The notes beneath the pieces were generated by a model, which was not told the DNA's origin, made no database searches, and was given only the letters and a program-made list of their open reading frames with translations. The position numbers were made by a program, and so were the translations under genes. Shown in pieces: positions 8,454 to 16,838 of a DNA stretch of 64,000 nucleotides (positions within the stretch are counted from its first letter, which is position 1; every line of letters begins with the position of its first letter). Source of the stretch: Bombilactobacillus apium (GTDB lineage Bacteria > Bacillota > Bacilli > Lactobacillales > Lactobacillaceae); the NCBI RefSeq assembly GCF_013385145.1, contig NZ_JABZEC010000004.1:167531-231530 (forward strand), given 5' to 3'.

Positions 8454-9629
8454 TTAATTTGCCGGTGTGGCCCGTTTTTGTAAATTGCTAATGACGAGAA
8501 CGAGGATAATTAGGACGCTAACCACAATCATAGCGATGAAAGTTCCGGTCAGGGAGTTGGAGCTGAACAGTGGCGCCGTATATTTGAAAAACCAAGCGGA
8601 GAAGGCAAAACCCAGACTGGTGAGCGCGGAAAAACTGCCCATCACGATGGGATAAACGGTGGCCGAGGCCAAGTTAGAAAGCAGAAAAGGAATGGTGATC
8701 AAAGCGACGGAGCCGCCACTACCGATTAGAAAGGCTCCCAGAGCACTGGACCAAAAAGTATGGACACTTAAAAATAAACTTGCTCCCAGAACAATAGAGA
8801 CAAACCCGGCCGCTAAAAGATAATTACCCAAGGCTTTACGATAGAAGCTAATCAAAACGCCCGCGACAATTGAGGCCGCACGAACAAAGAGCAGAGCTTG
8901 GCCCGCGGTGCTGGGACCACCAATTTGATATTGGTTTAAATAGAGGGCCATTTTGTTGGACATCACGGCAACCAGAACTTCGACGAAGAAAGAAATCAAA
9001 ATTAAACTGATAATTAGCCACCAATGGTTAGCTTGATCTTGCTTACTTGTGGTCGCGGAATGGTCACTGGGTTTAACATTAGGCACAAAGAGGAGGGCCA
9101 AAAGCAGGGCGACCAAGGTGATTAAATAAACCAAGTAATTTTGGACCCAGCTGATGCTGGCCAGGAAACCACCAACGACAATCCAGACCATCGCAAAGCC
9201 GTCTTCTAAAGCAACGTTGAGACCAAATTGATTGGAGCGGCGGTTACCTTGGTAAAAGGCCGCTGATAAACTCGGTAAAACGGTTGTAATCGCCCCACTC
9301 CCTAAGCCAACGACTAGGGCAAAGAAGATCAACTGGCTAACACTTTGATGAATGAAAAGCGGCAATAGCCCCCCAGCCGCCAAAAGACTCAAACCAATAG
9401 TTGCTGCTTGCTTATAAGTCATTTTGGTCAAGAGAAAGCCAAAAATAAAGGAAGCAATCATCGAAGCGACATCCCCAATCGAAGCGATGGATTCAACTTG
9501 AGTCGGGTCGGCGTGGGGAAAAGATTGTTGAATTTTAACGATGGACGGGGCCATGACGGAGTCGAGGCGGGTTACCGTAGTTAAAGCAATAATTCCTACT
9601 AAAATTGTTAAATTCTGTTTTTTTTGCAA
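8454..9629 (-). CDS. MFS transporter
   Basis: A 12-segment major facilitator carrier, about 391 aa. The open frame begins at a GTG at 9662, but that GTG lies inside the terminator hairpin of the upstream gene. The TTG at 9627-9629 has AGAGG 8 nt before it and leads directly into QKKQNLTILVGIIALTTVTRLDSVMAP, so I take it as the start. The FGFLLTKMTYKQAA segment is the loop 2-3 region of MFS carriers. The N-terminal half resembles drug/sugar efflux carriers; the substrate is unknown. Confidence 0.8.
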   Translation of the reverse strand: MQKKQNLTILVGIIALTTVTRLDSVMAPSIVKIQQSFPHADPTQVESIASIGDVASMIASFIFGFLLTKMTYKQAATIGLSLLAAGGLLPLFIHQSVSQLIFFALVVGLGSGAITTVLPSLSAAFYQGNRRSNQFGLNVALEDGFAMVWIVVGGFLASISWVQNYLVYLITLVALLLALLFVPNVKPSDHSATTSKQDQANHWWLIISLILISFFVEVLVAVMSNKMALYLNQYQIGGPSTAGQALLFVRAASIVAGVLISFYRKALGNYLLAAGFVSIVLGASLFLSVHTFWSSALGAFLIGSGGSVALITIPFLLSNLASATVYPIVMGSFSALTSLGFAFSAWFFKYTAPLFSSNSLTGTFIAMIVVSVLIILVLVISNLQKRATPAN

Positions 9630-9651
9630 ATTTCTAACCTCTTTTGCATCA

Positions 9652-9682
9652 AAAAAGGCCACCCCTCAAGGATAGCCTTTTT
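9652..9682 (-). terminator. Terminator of the Bax-inhibitor-like gene
   Basis: On the minus strand AAAAAGGCTATCC pairs with GGGGTGGCCTTTTT (13 bp with G-U pairs, TTGA loop) followed by T residues. It overlaps the first codons of the nominal MFS frame, which argues against the GTG start there. Confidence 0.8.
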
Positions 9683-9690
9683 GGTGTTTC

Positions 9691-10392
9691 TTAATTATTA
9701 TTATTACCAAAAATTGAAAGGATGCTAATTAAAATATTGATGAAATCTAAAATTAGATTGATTGAAGCCACTAGAGCGACCGCTCCTAAACTAGTAGCCG
9801 GAACATTTTGATAAATGCGCTTCAAGTTCTGAGAGTCAAAAGCGATATAACCCATGAAAATAATCACACTCAAAACGTTCATGATCAAAACCGCAACTGC
9901 GCTCTTGAAGAAGAACAAATTCAAGATAGAAACCGCAATGATGGCTATCAAACCAAGCATCAAAGTTTTACTCCAGCGCATCAAGTCGGACTTGGTCAGG
10001 TAACCGTAGCCCGCCATCACGATAAAAATTACCGAAGTTGTGGCCAAAGCTTGGACAATATTTTGAGTCGAATACATGTAGAACAACGGAATCCCTAATA
10101 AAGAGAAAGTAGCCAAAAAGGCTAAATAACATGCAAAGGTCAAAAAGTAGGAACGTTGGGCCAAAGAATTACATAGGTTAATTAAAATAATAGGAATTAC
10201 TAACGCTACAATCAAGGCTAGGAAGGGATGACGGCTAGCAGCTCGTAACAAAGGCATCGAGAAAGCCTGATTCTTGGCTAAGGCCCAAGCACACAAAGTC
10301 CAAAAGGCAACTCCTAAACCGGTATATAAATAAACCAAAGCTGAAAAACGGGCTAAACCATTAGCGTCAGTTCGTTCGATGGTATTGTTCAT
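9691..10392 (-). CDS. Bax inhibitor-1/YccA family membrane protein
   Basis: 233 aa with seven predicted membrane segments and the family layout: a hydrophilic N-terminus (MNNTIERTDANGLARF), then VYLYTGLGVAFWTLCAWALA, and MGYIAFDSQNLKRIY late in the protein. Bacterial BI-1/YccA proteins act as pH-sensitive Ca2+ leak channels (BsYetJ) or modulate FtsH (YccA). GGAG precedes the ATG. Single-gene unit with its own terminator. Confidence 0.85.
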   Translation of the reverse strand: MNNTIERTDANGLARFSALVYLYTGLGVAFWTLCAWALAKNQAFSMPLLRAASRHPFLALIVALVIPIILINLCNSLAQRSYFLTFACYLAFLATFSLLGIPLFYMYSTQNIVQALATTSVIFIVMAGYGYLTKSDLMRWSKTLMLGLIAIIAVSILNLFFFKSAVAVLIMNVLSVIIFMGYIAFDSQNLKRIYQNVPATSLGAVALVASINLILDFINILISILSIFGNNNN

Positions 10393-10584
10393 TATTAATC
10401 ATCTCCATATCTGTTAAAATTTTCTACTTCCCCTTAGCCTACAAGAAAAGTTTCCGAAACGCAAATTTGAAAATTAACCCCGCGAGATAAATTTTTTTCT
10501 AAAAGCACTTTTTCTAACGCTTAAGTACGCTAAAATAATTGTTTGGTGTTGCTTAGACGCCAACTCCAGTCGGAAGTAGGAAAA

Positions 10585-10722
10585 ATGATTTTGAAGAAAA
10601 AAGTTTTGAGTTTACTAATCTTATTCAGTTCGGTAATTTTGTTACTGCTGTTTCCCATTTTACAAACGCAGCAGCACTCAGTTTCACCACAAGAATTGAT
10701 GAATAGTAGTGCTCCCAAATAG
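10585..10722 (+). CDS. Small exported/membrane peptide, 45 aa
   Basis: ATG at 10585 opens a 45-codon frame: a basic start (MILKKK), a hydrophobic stretch (VLSLLILFSSVILLLLFPIL), then a polar tail ending SSAPK. This is a signal-anchor or secreted short peptide layout. The ribosome site (GTAGG, 5-6 nt before ATG) is modest. It lies before the dacA-like gene on the same strand. I do not recognise it. It could be a small membrane modulator of the cell-wall enzyme or chance coding. Confidence 0.45.
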   Translation: MILKKKVLSLLILFSSVILLLLFPILQTQQHSVSPQELMNSSAPK

Positions 10723-10833
10723 ATTTTGGAGCTGAGATTAGTTGAGTTCGGGGAATCATTATTGGTAAAATAAAAATTAAAGTTTCTAAGGACTAGCGTT
10801 TTTAGTCTTAAGAAAAATAATCGGGGGAGAATA

Positions 10834-12063
10834 ATGCGGAAGCAAATTTTACGGGGTGGAATAAGCGCCCTCCTTTTAATTTTGGGGTTCCAAGTTAGTT
10901 TGTTTACTAGCCAAGCCGCAGTCGTTCATCCGCAAGTAGCCGCCCGGGCCGCCGTTTTGGTTGACCTTCAAACCGGGCAGGTAGTGGCCAGTCAAAATGA
11001 CCGTCAGCGTTTGCCCATTGCTTCTTTGGCCAAGTTAGTCGTGATTTATTTAACGGAAGAAGCGATTGCGCAACAAAAATTGGCGCGGCAAAAAGCAGTC
11101 TCCATTCCGCCGGCTTTAGTGCAATTCAGTCAGGACCAAACGATTGCCAATGTTCCTTTAAATAGTAATCAAAAATACACAATTGAACAATTGGAGCAGG
11201 CTGCTTTACTAGCTTCCTCTAATTCTGCGGCCATGGTCTTAGCCCAGTTGGTGTCTGGTTCCCAAACGGCTTATTGTCAGCAGGCTGAAAAGTTATTAGC
11301 TGCTTGGGGAATCAAACAGGCTCATTTTTATTCGGCTTCGGGTTTAGAAAATGGCGCTTTGAAGAATTTTAAAAATCAACAAGTTCCTAGTCAAGCCCAG
11401 ACCGAATTATCGGCCCGGGAAATCGCCTTGGTGGCGCGAAAATTAGTCCGGCGTTTTCCTCAGATTTTAAATCTGACTAGTCAACGCCAAGCCTTATTTC
11501 CCCAAGCGGGGACGACCGGGCAAAAGATCGTCAATACGAATGAATTACTAACTAATACCCAATATCACTTTCAGGGTCTAAAGACTGGAACCACCAGCAA
11601 TCAGGGCCAAAATTTTATTGGCTATACCACTTTAAAAAATCGTCCGGTGCTCACCGTGGTTTTAAATACGCCTGATAAACAAACTTTTGCGGCGACGCTG
11701 CAACTTTTGCGCCAGACTGACCGACAAACCCAAGTGCTGGCAGTCCCGGCAGTTAAGCAAGCCAAGATTCTGCGAGCCAAGACACTTAATAGCCAAGTAG
11801 CCTTACGGAGAAAAGTGGTTCCTGAAGTTTTTGCCAGTCCCGAACAAACGGTGACCTTAGTGGGGACTTTACAAACGCGTTCGGCTCCGCTAGCACGCGA
11901 GGCAGTGGCCGCCACCCAAAAATTAGTCTTTCGCCAGACCGAGTTAAATGATTACCTTGACCTTCGGCCAACGGTCCGTTACTATCCACAAAAAGATATT
12001 GCTCGTTTATCTTTTTGGGACAGTTGCTGGCAGAAGATCAGTTCCTTGTGGCGCCGAAACTAA
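10834..12063 (+). CDS. dacA: Serine-type D-Ala-D-Ala carboxypeptidase (S11 family)
   Basis: 409 aa, trims the terminal D-Ala from muropeptides. A signal peptide (residues 1-29, ending SQAA) leads to the three penicillin-binding motifs: SLAK (Ser64/Lys67), SSN (128-130) and KTG (250-252). The C-terminus (SFWDSCWQKISSLWRRN) is aromatic and basic, consistent with the amphipathic membrane anchor of DacA-type enzymes. GGGGGAG precedes the ATG by 5 nt. Confidence 0.92.
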   Translation: MRKQILRGGISALLLILGFQVSLFTSQAAVVHPQVAARAAVLVDLQTGQVVASQNDRQRLPIASLAKLVVIYLTEEAIAQQKLARQKAVSIPPALVQFSQDQTIANVPLNSNQKYTIEQLEQAALLASSNSAAMVLAQLVSGSQTAYCQQAEKLLAAWGIKQAHFYSASGLENGALKNFKNQQVPSQAQTELSAREIALVARKLVRRFPQILNLTSQRQALFPQAGTTGQKIVNTNELLTNTQYHFQGLKTGTTSNQGQNFIGYTTLKNRPVLTVVLNTPDKQTFAATLQLLRQTDRQTQVLAVPAVKQAKILRAKTLNSQVALRRKVVPEVFASPEQTVTLVGTLQTRSAPLAREAVAATQKLVFRQTELNDYLDLRPTVRYYPQKDIARLSFWDSCWQKISSLWRRN

Positions 12064-12068
12064 GAACT

Positions 12069-12127
12069 AAAATTAATTCAAAAAGGAGTTCTGCAATTTT
12101 TGCAGAACTCCTTTTTGAATTAATTTT
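12069..12127. terminator. Perfect 28-bp bidirectional terminator
   Basis: Arms 12069-12096 and 12100-12127 are perfect reverse complements with a 3-nt loop. The core AAAAAGGAGTTCTGCAA gives a U-tract in both directions. It serves the convergent dacA and permease genes. The outer arm overlaps the permease stop codon at 12126-12128. Confidence 0.95.
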
Positions 12128-13565
12128 AATATTTTTCTCCCGAAACGTCGATTTCTTCCAGGGGAATAATCTTCGTATGATGCTTCCATTTATAGCCGAG
12201 GTAGAGAATCAAGACTAGTGGTAAACCGATGTAGGTAACTCCGATTTGTTGCCAATCCCAATGAATGAAGGCATCGATATTTTGTCCCCCGATCACCACG
12301 ATACATAAAATTAAAGCAATAATTGGACCCAAGGGGAAGAGCTTGGCGTGATATTTTAATTCGCTCAAATCGTGCCCCTGTTTAACAAAGGCCCGGCGAA
12401 AACGGTAATGACTCAAGGCAATTCCCACCCAAGCAATAAAGCCGGTTAAACCAGAAGCGGCAACTAACCACATGTAGATTTTTTGTCCAAAGATACTGGT
12501 GGCAAACGCTGCTAAGGAAACTAAGGTGGTGGCAATTAAAGAAAAGAGGGGAATCCCCTGCTTAGTAGTTCGCGCGAAGATTTTGGGAGCCCAGTGATCT
12601 TGGGCGAGAGCATAAAGCATGCGCGTTGAAGCATAGGCTCCGGAGTTGGCCGCGGATAAAACAGCGGTCAAGACAATGGCGTTCATCAAGCTGGCCGCAA
12701 AGGCTAGACCGGCGCGCTTAAAGACTAAAGTGAAAGGAGAAACAGCAATATTTCCAGCAGCAGCCCGTAATAAATTGGGACTGGTATAAGGAATCAAGGC
12801 GGCAATCACAAAAATCGATAAGATATAGAACAGCAAAATTCGCCAGAAAACATCGTTGATGGCTTTGGGAACGGCTTTTTCGGGATGACTGGATTCACCG
12901 GCAGTAACCCCGATCAATTCAGTCCCTTGGAAGGAAAAACCGGCAATCAAGAAAACGTTGATAATGGCCGGAATTCCGCCGACAAAAGGCGCTTGTTTAA
13001 TGGTAAAGTTTTTCAAACCAACTGCCGGACCATTGAGGATTCCGAAAATCATGGCTAAACCAACGATTAAGAAAATAATAACGGTGACCACTTTAATAAT
13101 CGAAAGCCAGTATTCAGTTTCGCCAAAAGTAGCGACCGTTAAAGCATTGATTAAAAAGATTAAGACTAAAATCAAGAGACTCCAGACCCAGCCGGGACTA
13201 TCGGGGAGCCAAAATTTGATTAGTAAAGCGGCGGTAGAAATATCAACGGCCACGGTGATGGCCCAGTTGAACCAGTAGTTCCAGCCCATCGCGAAGCCTA
13301 AGGCTGGATCGACATAACGCCCATTGTAGGTCGCAAAAGAACCAGAAACGGGTAGATTAGTGGCCAGTTCGCCTAAGCTGGTCATTAAGAAATAAACCAT
13401 TAATCCCATGGCGATGTAGGCGACCAGACCCCCACCAGGACCGGCAGTGGCAATGGTTGACCCAGAAGTCATGAATAGTCCAGTTCCAATACAGCCACCC
13501 AAAGCAATCATGGTAACATGGCGGGTTTTGAGCTTGCGCTGGACTTGATTTTTTTGGTTCGTCAA
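12126..13565 (-). CDS. lysP: Lysine permease (LysP-like, AAT family)
   Basis: 479 aa with about 12 membrane segments. The N-terminus has the APC motif (ALGGCIGTGLFMTSG) and the LysP-like stretch LGELATNLPVSGSFATY...YVDPALGFAMGWNYW. It uses a TTG start (13563-13565) with GAGGAGG 8 nt upstream. Lysine is inferred from a lysine riboswitch in the 5' leader, which fits import of lysine. The stop is embedded in the shared terminator with dacA. Confidence 0.85.
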   Translation of the reverse strand: MTNQKNQVQRKLKTRHVTMIALGGCIGTGLFMTSGSTIATAGPGGGLVAYIAMGLMVYFLMTSLGELATNLPVSGSFATYNGRYVDPALGFAMGWNYWFNWAITVAVDISTAALLIKFWLPDSPGWVWSLLILVLIFLINALTVATFGETEYWLSIIKVVTVIIFLIVGLAMIFGILNGPAVGLKNFTIKQAPFVGGIPAIINVFLIAGFSFQGTELIGVTAGESSHPEKAVPKAINDVFWRILLFYILSIFVIAALIPYTSPNLLRAAAGNIAVSPFTLVFKRAGLAFAASLMNAIVLTAVLSAANSGAYASTRMLYALAQDHWAPKIFARTTKQGIPLFSLIATTLVSLAAFATSIFGQKIYMWLVAASGLTGFIAWVGIALSHYRFRRAFVKQGHDLSELKYHAKLFPLGPIIALILCIVVIGGQNIDAFIHWDWQQIGVTYIGLPLVLILYLGYKWKHHTKIIPLEEIDVSGEKY

Positions 13566-13570
13566 AACTT

Positions 13571-13597
13571 GTTCCTCCTCAAAATCGCAAGAAGAAC
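13571..13597 (-). promoter_or_regulatory. SD-sequestering hairpin of lysP
   Basis: On the minus strand GTTCTTCTT (13589-13597) can pair over 9 bp, with two G-U pairs, to AGGAGGAAC (13571-13579), which contains the lysP ribosome binding site. The loop is 9 nt. This suggests the lysine riboswitch acts at least partly on translation. Confidence 0.5.
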
Positions 13598-13663
13598 TCT
13601 ATGAACGATTAAAGGCCCCTTTAGCGTGATAATGTCCAAAGAGACCTACTAGGATTATTAATC

Positions 13664-13840
13664 GTAGATAGCGCCCCGTAGCTAAATTTTTGCTACGACA
13701 GTTCTAGACTTATGCAATCTAGACCCAATCACGACCTTTTGTAGTAGGAAGTAATTTCGGCTAAAGCTCTGTTTAACGCTGGTTAAAATTGCTACAACAA
13801 CTCGCAACGTTGACTAGTAGATTTAGCAACCTCTTCTTTG
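13664..13840 (-). promoter_or_regulatory. Lysine riboswitch (L-box) upstream of lysP
   Basis: Read on the minus strand this leader has the L-box core in order: AGAGGTTGC, then GAGCTTTAGCCGAA, TGATTGGGTCTAG with a hairpin, CTGTCGTAGC...GCTACGGGGC, and GCTATCT. These line up with the B. subtilis lysC leader (AGAGGTGC, GCCGAAG, GGCTGTC, GGGCTATCT) as I know it. The basal P1 pairing looks weak by eye. Downstream ACGATTAA/TTAATCGT (13658-13665 with 13605-13612) and an SD-blocking hairpin form the likely expression platform. Confidence 0.82.
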
Positions 13841-13858
13841 ATTGATATACTAAATGTT

Positions 13859-13886
13859 ATTTTAAGTAAAATTTGCGTAAAGTCAA
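13859..13886 (-). promoter_or_regulatory. lysP promoter
   Basis: TTGACT (-35, 13881-13886) and TAAAAT (-10, 13859-13864) are 16 nt apart on the minus strand. Transcription would start about 20 nt before the riboswitch core. Confidence 0.7.
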
Positions 13887-13970
13887 TAGATGATGATCGC
13901 AGGAGCTTTAAAATCTTAACTACTTTGTAGTATAATTTAAATATAATTAGAATAATTCGAGGTTAAGGTT

Positions 13971-14567
13971 ATGAAAAAAGCTCGACCCTATCGTTTGGCG
14001 ATTCGAGCCCTCTTAATTGCTTTAGTTTTAGTTCAATCTGCCGTCCCTTTTTTGGGTTTTATTCCCTTGGGTGTGATCAATATTACAATTGTCCATTTGA
14101 CTGTGATTGTCGCGGCCGTAGTCTTGGGTCCCAATGACGGAGCTTTACTGGGCTTAATTTGGGGTTTGGGAATTTGGTTTCGTTCTTTGGCGGCGCCAAC
14201 AAGTTTGTTAGATACCTTAGTTTTTATCAATCCGGTAATTTCGGTTTTTCCCCGAATTCTAGTCGGCTATCTGGCCGGTTGGGTCAATCGGGTAATTAAA
14301 GAACACTTTTCTTGGCCACCAAGCATTCGCTTAATGCTGGCTGCTGCGGTCGGCTCTTTGTTAGATACTACGGTGGTTTTAGCTTTAATGCGCCTTTTAG
14401 CACCTGGTGGTTTAATGCGGGCTTATCATGTGTCCGCGGATTTATTGAATCAGGTGCTCTTAACAATTGTGGCGACCAATGGTTTGGCCGAACTGTTGCT
14501 GGCAGTTATTTTGGTTCCGATGATCAGTTTGGCGCTTTTACGGGCCAATAAATTTTTAGATAATTAA
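13971..14567 (+). CDS. ECF transporter substrate-binding S component
   Basis: 198 aa, about six hydrophobic segments, of the ECF S-component fold (PF12822-like). The N-terminal RLAIRALLIALVLVQSAVPFLG and the conserved long TIVHLTVIVAAVVLGPNDGALLGLIWGL pattern are typical of vitamin-specific S proteins such as the pantothenate/folate type. The ligand is not determined. No EcfA/EcfT genes are nearby; a shared energy module elsewhere is expected for group II ECF systems. It precedes the antiporter by 24 nt. Confidence 0.8.
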   Translation: MKKARPYRLAIRALLIALVLVQSAVPFLGFIPLGVINITIVHLTVIVAAVVLGPNDGALLGLIWGLGIWFRSLAAPTSLLDTLVFINPVISVFPRILVGYLAGWVNRVIKEHFSWPPSIRLMLAAAVGSLLDTTVVLALMRLLAPGGLMRAYHVSADLLNQVLLTIVATNGLAELLLAVILVPMISLALLRANKFLDN

Positions 14568-14591
14568 ACTTTTTGCTAAAGGGGGCTTTTT

Positions 14592-16574
14592 GTGGAAATA
14601 TTTTTAAATACGCTACTTTTAGTGACGGCAACAGTTGTCGCTAATATTGTCCATTCCCTTTATCCGAGTATTCCCTTAGCCTTTGATCAGATTGCGGCGG
14701 GTTTTGCTTTATCATGGTTTCCCCAATTTGATCATTTTCAATTAGATCCGGAATTATTCTTTTTAATGATTTTAGCACCCTTGATGTTTAATGAGGGTCA
14801 ACAAACCAATTATACGAGTTTACGTAAAAATTTTCGTTCCACCCTTTCTTTGGCGGTGGTTTTAGCGGTCGTAACTATTGTGGCTAGTGGGCTGATGGCG
14901 CACTGGTTTTGGCCGGTCCTACCGGTTGCTTTACTCTTTTGTTTAGCCGCCATTGTCACGCCGACGGACGCCGTAGCGGTATCTTCAATCACTTCCAATA
15001 TTGAAATGCCGGAACTTCTCATGGAAACCTTGGAAAATGAATCCTTATTTAATGATGCTTCGGGTTTAGTTGCCTTGAGTGTCGCTTTAACTGCCTTTCG
15101 AACGGGTCATTTTTCGCTATCTTTAGGTTTGGAAAGTTTCTTCGTTAGTTTTGTCGGGGGAGTTTGTTTAGGGGTCATTTTAGGTTTCTTATTTGTCCTA
15201 ATTCAGATTTTCTTTCAGCGACGCTTATTTAACGCGGCCGCGATTATTTTACCCTTTAACTTGATTGCGCCTTTTTTGGCTTATTGGTTAGCAGAAGAAT
15301 TCCACTTATCAGGAATTTTAGCCGTGGTCGCTTTAGGAATTGTTCATGGAATTTATCAAAAACGGCTCCGTTTGACTTCGACTTCTAATCAAGTCGTCTT
15401 GACGACCAGTTGGGAAATTTTATCCAGTCTTTTGAACGGCTTCGTTTTCGTCTTGTTGGGCGTAACCTTACCGCGAAATATGATCGAATTGTCGCAATCA
15501 AGTCAACTTCATTTATCGGTCCTTTTGGAACTTTCGATTGGTTTGTATGTTTTGATGTTTGTCTTTCGTTTTTTATGGACTTGGTTTGGTTTGGTCAAGA
15601 TTCCTTTCCGGCATCAACGCGAGCGAGGAAAAAATGGCTTAATCGTTGCTTTGAGTGGGATGCACGGAACGATTAATTTAGCGATGGCTTTCTCCTTACC
15701 TCTAGTAGTCAAAAAGAATCTCTTACCTTTTCGGACGGATATGATCTTTATTTCTGAAGTGGTGATTGTTTTGAGTTTAGTGATTCCGACAATTTTTTTG
15801 CCGCGGATTTTGAAACCGAAACAGCGCTCTTTTACGATGCGCGAATTCAACCGAAATTTGGTGAAGATGGTAGATTACGCGACCCAGGAATTGCAAACTA
15901 ATGACTATGATGACTATTTGGCCGCCAGTCGGGTGATTACCCTGCTTAATAGTCAGAGGGGACACCACGAACAGGCCAGTTTCAAACAAGTGGCGCAGAT
16001 GTTAGAGCGGACGCAAAACTTGGAAGTGGCGATTATCAATGATTACGCCCGTAACGGTCAGATCAGTTACGAAAATGCGCGCCGTTACAACTGGAAACAA
16101 TGGTCTTATCTCAAACACGCCAGTGTTAATCCCATCATTCGCTTGCGGGTGGGTTGGAAAATGATGCGGATGACTTTTTCCCACAAGAAACCAGCTCCCA
16201 AAAATCCGGGCTGGATTCCCCGGTATTTGCCGACGGCGATTGATCAAGTTGATGTCGATCAACACCAAATTTTTCGGCGGATGGAAAGTTGGGGCTATCG
16301 GGCAATTATGACTTATCTCCGCCGGATGCAGCGGCCAGAAAATAAGGCCGCAACTCGAGTTGTCCGCCATTACTATGAGATTCGTCACCAACGGATGAAT
16401 CAAAAGCACACGAGCAGCGCGGTAGAAGAAGAGTTATTAATGAAGTCTTTTCAGTACGAGTATTCTTACATTCAACAAGCAGCGAAGACGGGCAAAATTA
16501 CGCCCGAATTAGCCACCGCTTTGAATGAAAAAGTTTCGACCGATCAGTTCGTTTACCTGACTTCAGATGATTAG
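14592..16574 (+). CDS. Na+/H+ antiporter, CPA1 (NhaK-like) family
   Basis: 660 aa. About 12 membrane segments occupy residues 1-415, with the ion-site motifs TPTDAVAVSS and ENESLFNDASGLVA. A cytoplasmic C-terminal domain of about 245 residues, largely helical and basic, follows and probably regulates activity. GTG start; GGGGG lies about 7 nt before it. It exchanges cytoplasmic Na+ (or K+) for H+ in pH and salt homeostasis. Probably co-transcribed with the upstream ECF S gene. Confidence 0.88.
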   Translation: MEIFLNTLLLVTATVVANIVHSLYPSIPLAFDQIAAGFALSWFPQFDHFQLDPELFFLMILAPLMFNEGQQTNYTSLRKNFRSTLSLAVVLAVVTIVASGLMAHWFWPVLPVALLFCLAAIVTPTDAVAVSSITSNIEMPELLMETLENESLFNDASGLVALSVALTAFRTGHFSLSLGLESFFVSFVGGVCLGVILGFLFVLIQIFFQRRLFNAAAIILPFNLIAPFLAYWLAEEFHLSGILAVVALGIVHGIYQKRLRLTSTSNQVVLTTSWEILSSLLNGFVFVLLGVTLPRNMIELSQSSQLHLSVLLELSIGLYVLMFVFRFLWTWFGLVKIPFRHQRERGKNGLIVALSGMHGTINLAMAFSLPLVVKKNLLPFRTDMIFISEVVIVLSLVIPTIFLPRILKPKQRSFTMREFNRNLVKMVDYATQELQTNDYDDYLAASRVITLLNSQRGHHEQASFKQVAQMLERTQNLEVAIINDYARNGQISYENARRYNWKQWSYLKHASVNPIIRLRVGWKMMRMTFSHKKPAPKNPGWIPRYLPTAIDQVDVDQHQIFRRMESWGYRAIMTYLRRMQRPENKAATRVVRHYYEIRHQRMNQKHTSSAVEEELLMKSFQYEYSYIQQAAKTGKITPELATALNEKVSTDQFVYLTSDD

Positions 16575-16589
16575 AATTATAAAGCTAGT

Positions 16590-16621
16590 AATCTACTTTT
16601 TTGGGAAAGTAGATTTTTTTA
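16590..16621 (+). terminator. Terminator of the antiporter gene
   Basis: AATCTACTTT (16590-16599) pairs perfectly with AAAGTAGATT (16606-16615), 6-nt loop, followed by a T-tract. Confidence 0.9.
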
Positions 16622-16641
16622 ATTAAAAAACTAAGCTAAAA

Positions 16642-16830
16642 GGTAAGTTCATCGCCCACCGCTCTCCGACAAATCGACGTTATTATACGGAAGATCAGTA
16701 TCAGACCTATCTTGATGATCAGCCTACGGCTAAGAAAGTTGTGGCGTATGCTCGTGTTTCAACGAGTGGATAGCAAGATAATCTGAGAGATCAAATTAAG
16801 TTCATTCAAACTTATGCTAATGCCAAGGGA
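16642..16830 (+). pseudogene. TnpA serine resolvase fragment (IS607 type)
   Basis: About 63 codons. The first part is the end of the MerR-like helix-turn-helix (GKFIAHRSPTNRRYYTEDQY), then the serine recombinase start VAYARVSTSG with the catalytic Ser, a TAG at 16771-16773 and QDNLRDQIKFIQTYANAKG. Intact relatives read SGQQDNL here, so TAG is most likely a CAG to TAG change. The N-terminus and the rest of the catalytic domain are missing. Confidence 0.8.
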
Positions 16831-16838
16831 ATCCTAAG

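Noticed and set aside
11622..11989. Minus-strand frames over the dacA 3' half
   Set aside because: Antisense shadows of a gene with clear S11 peptidase motifs; no start signals.
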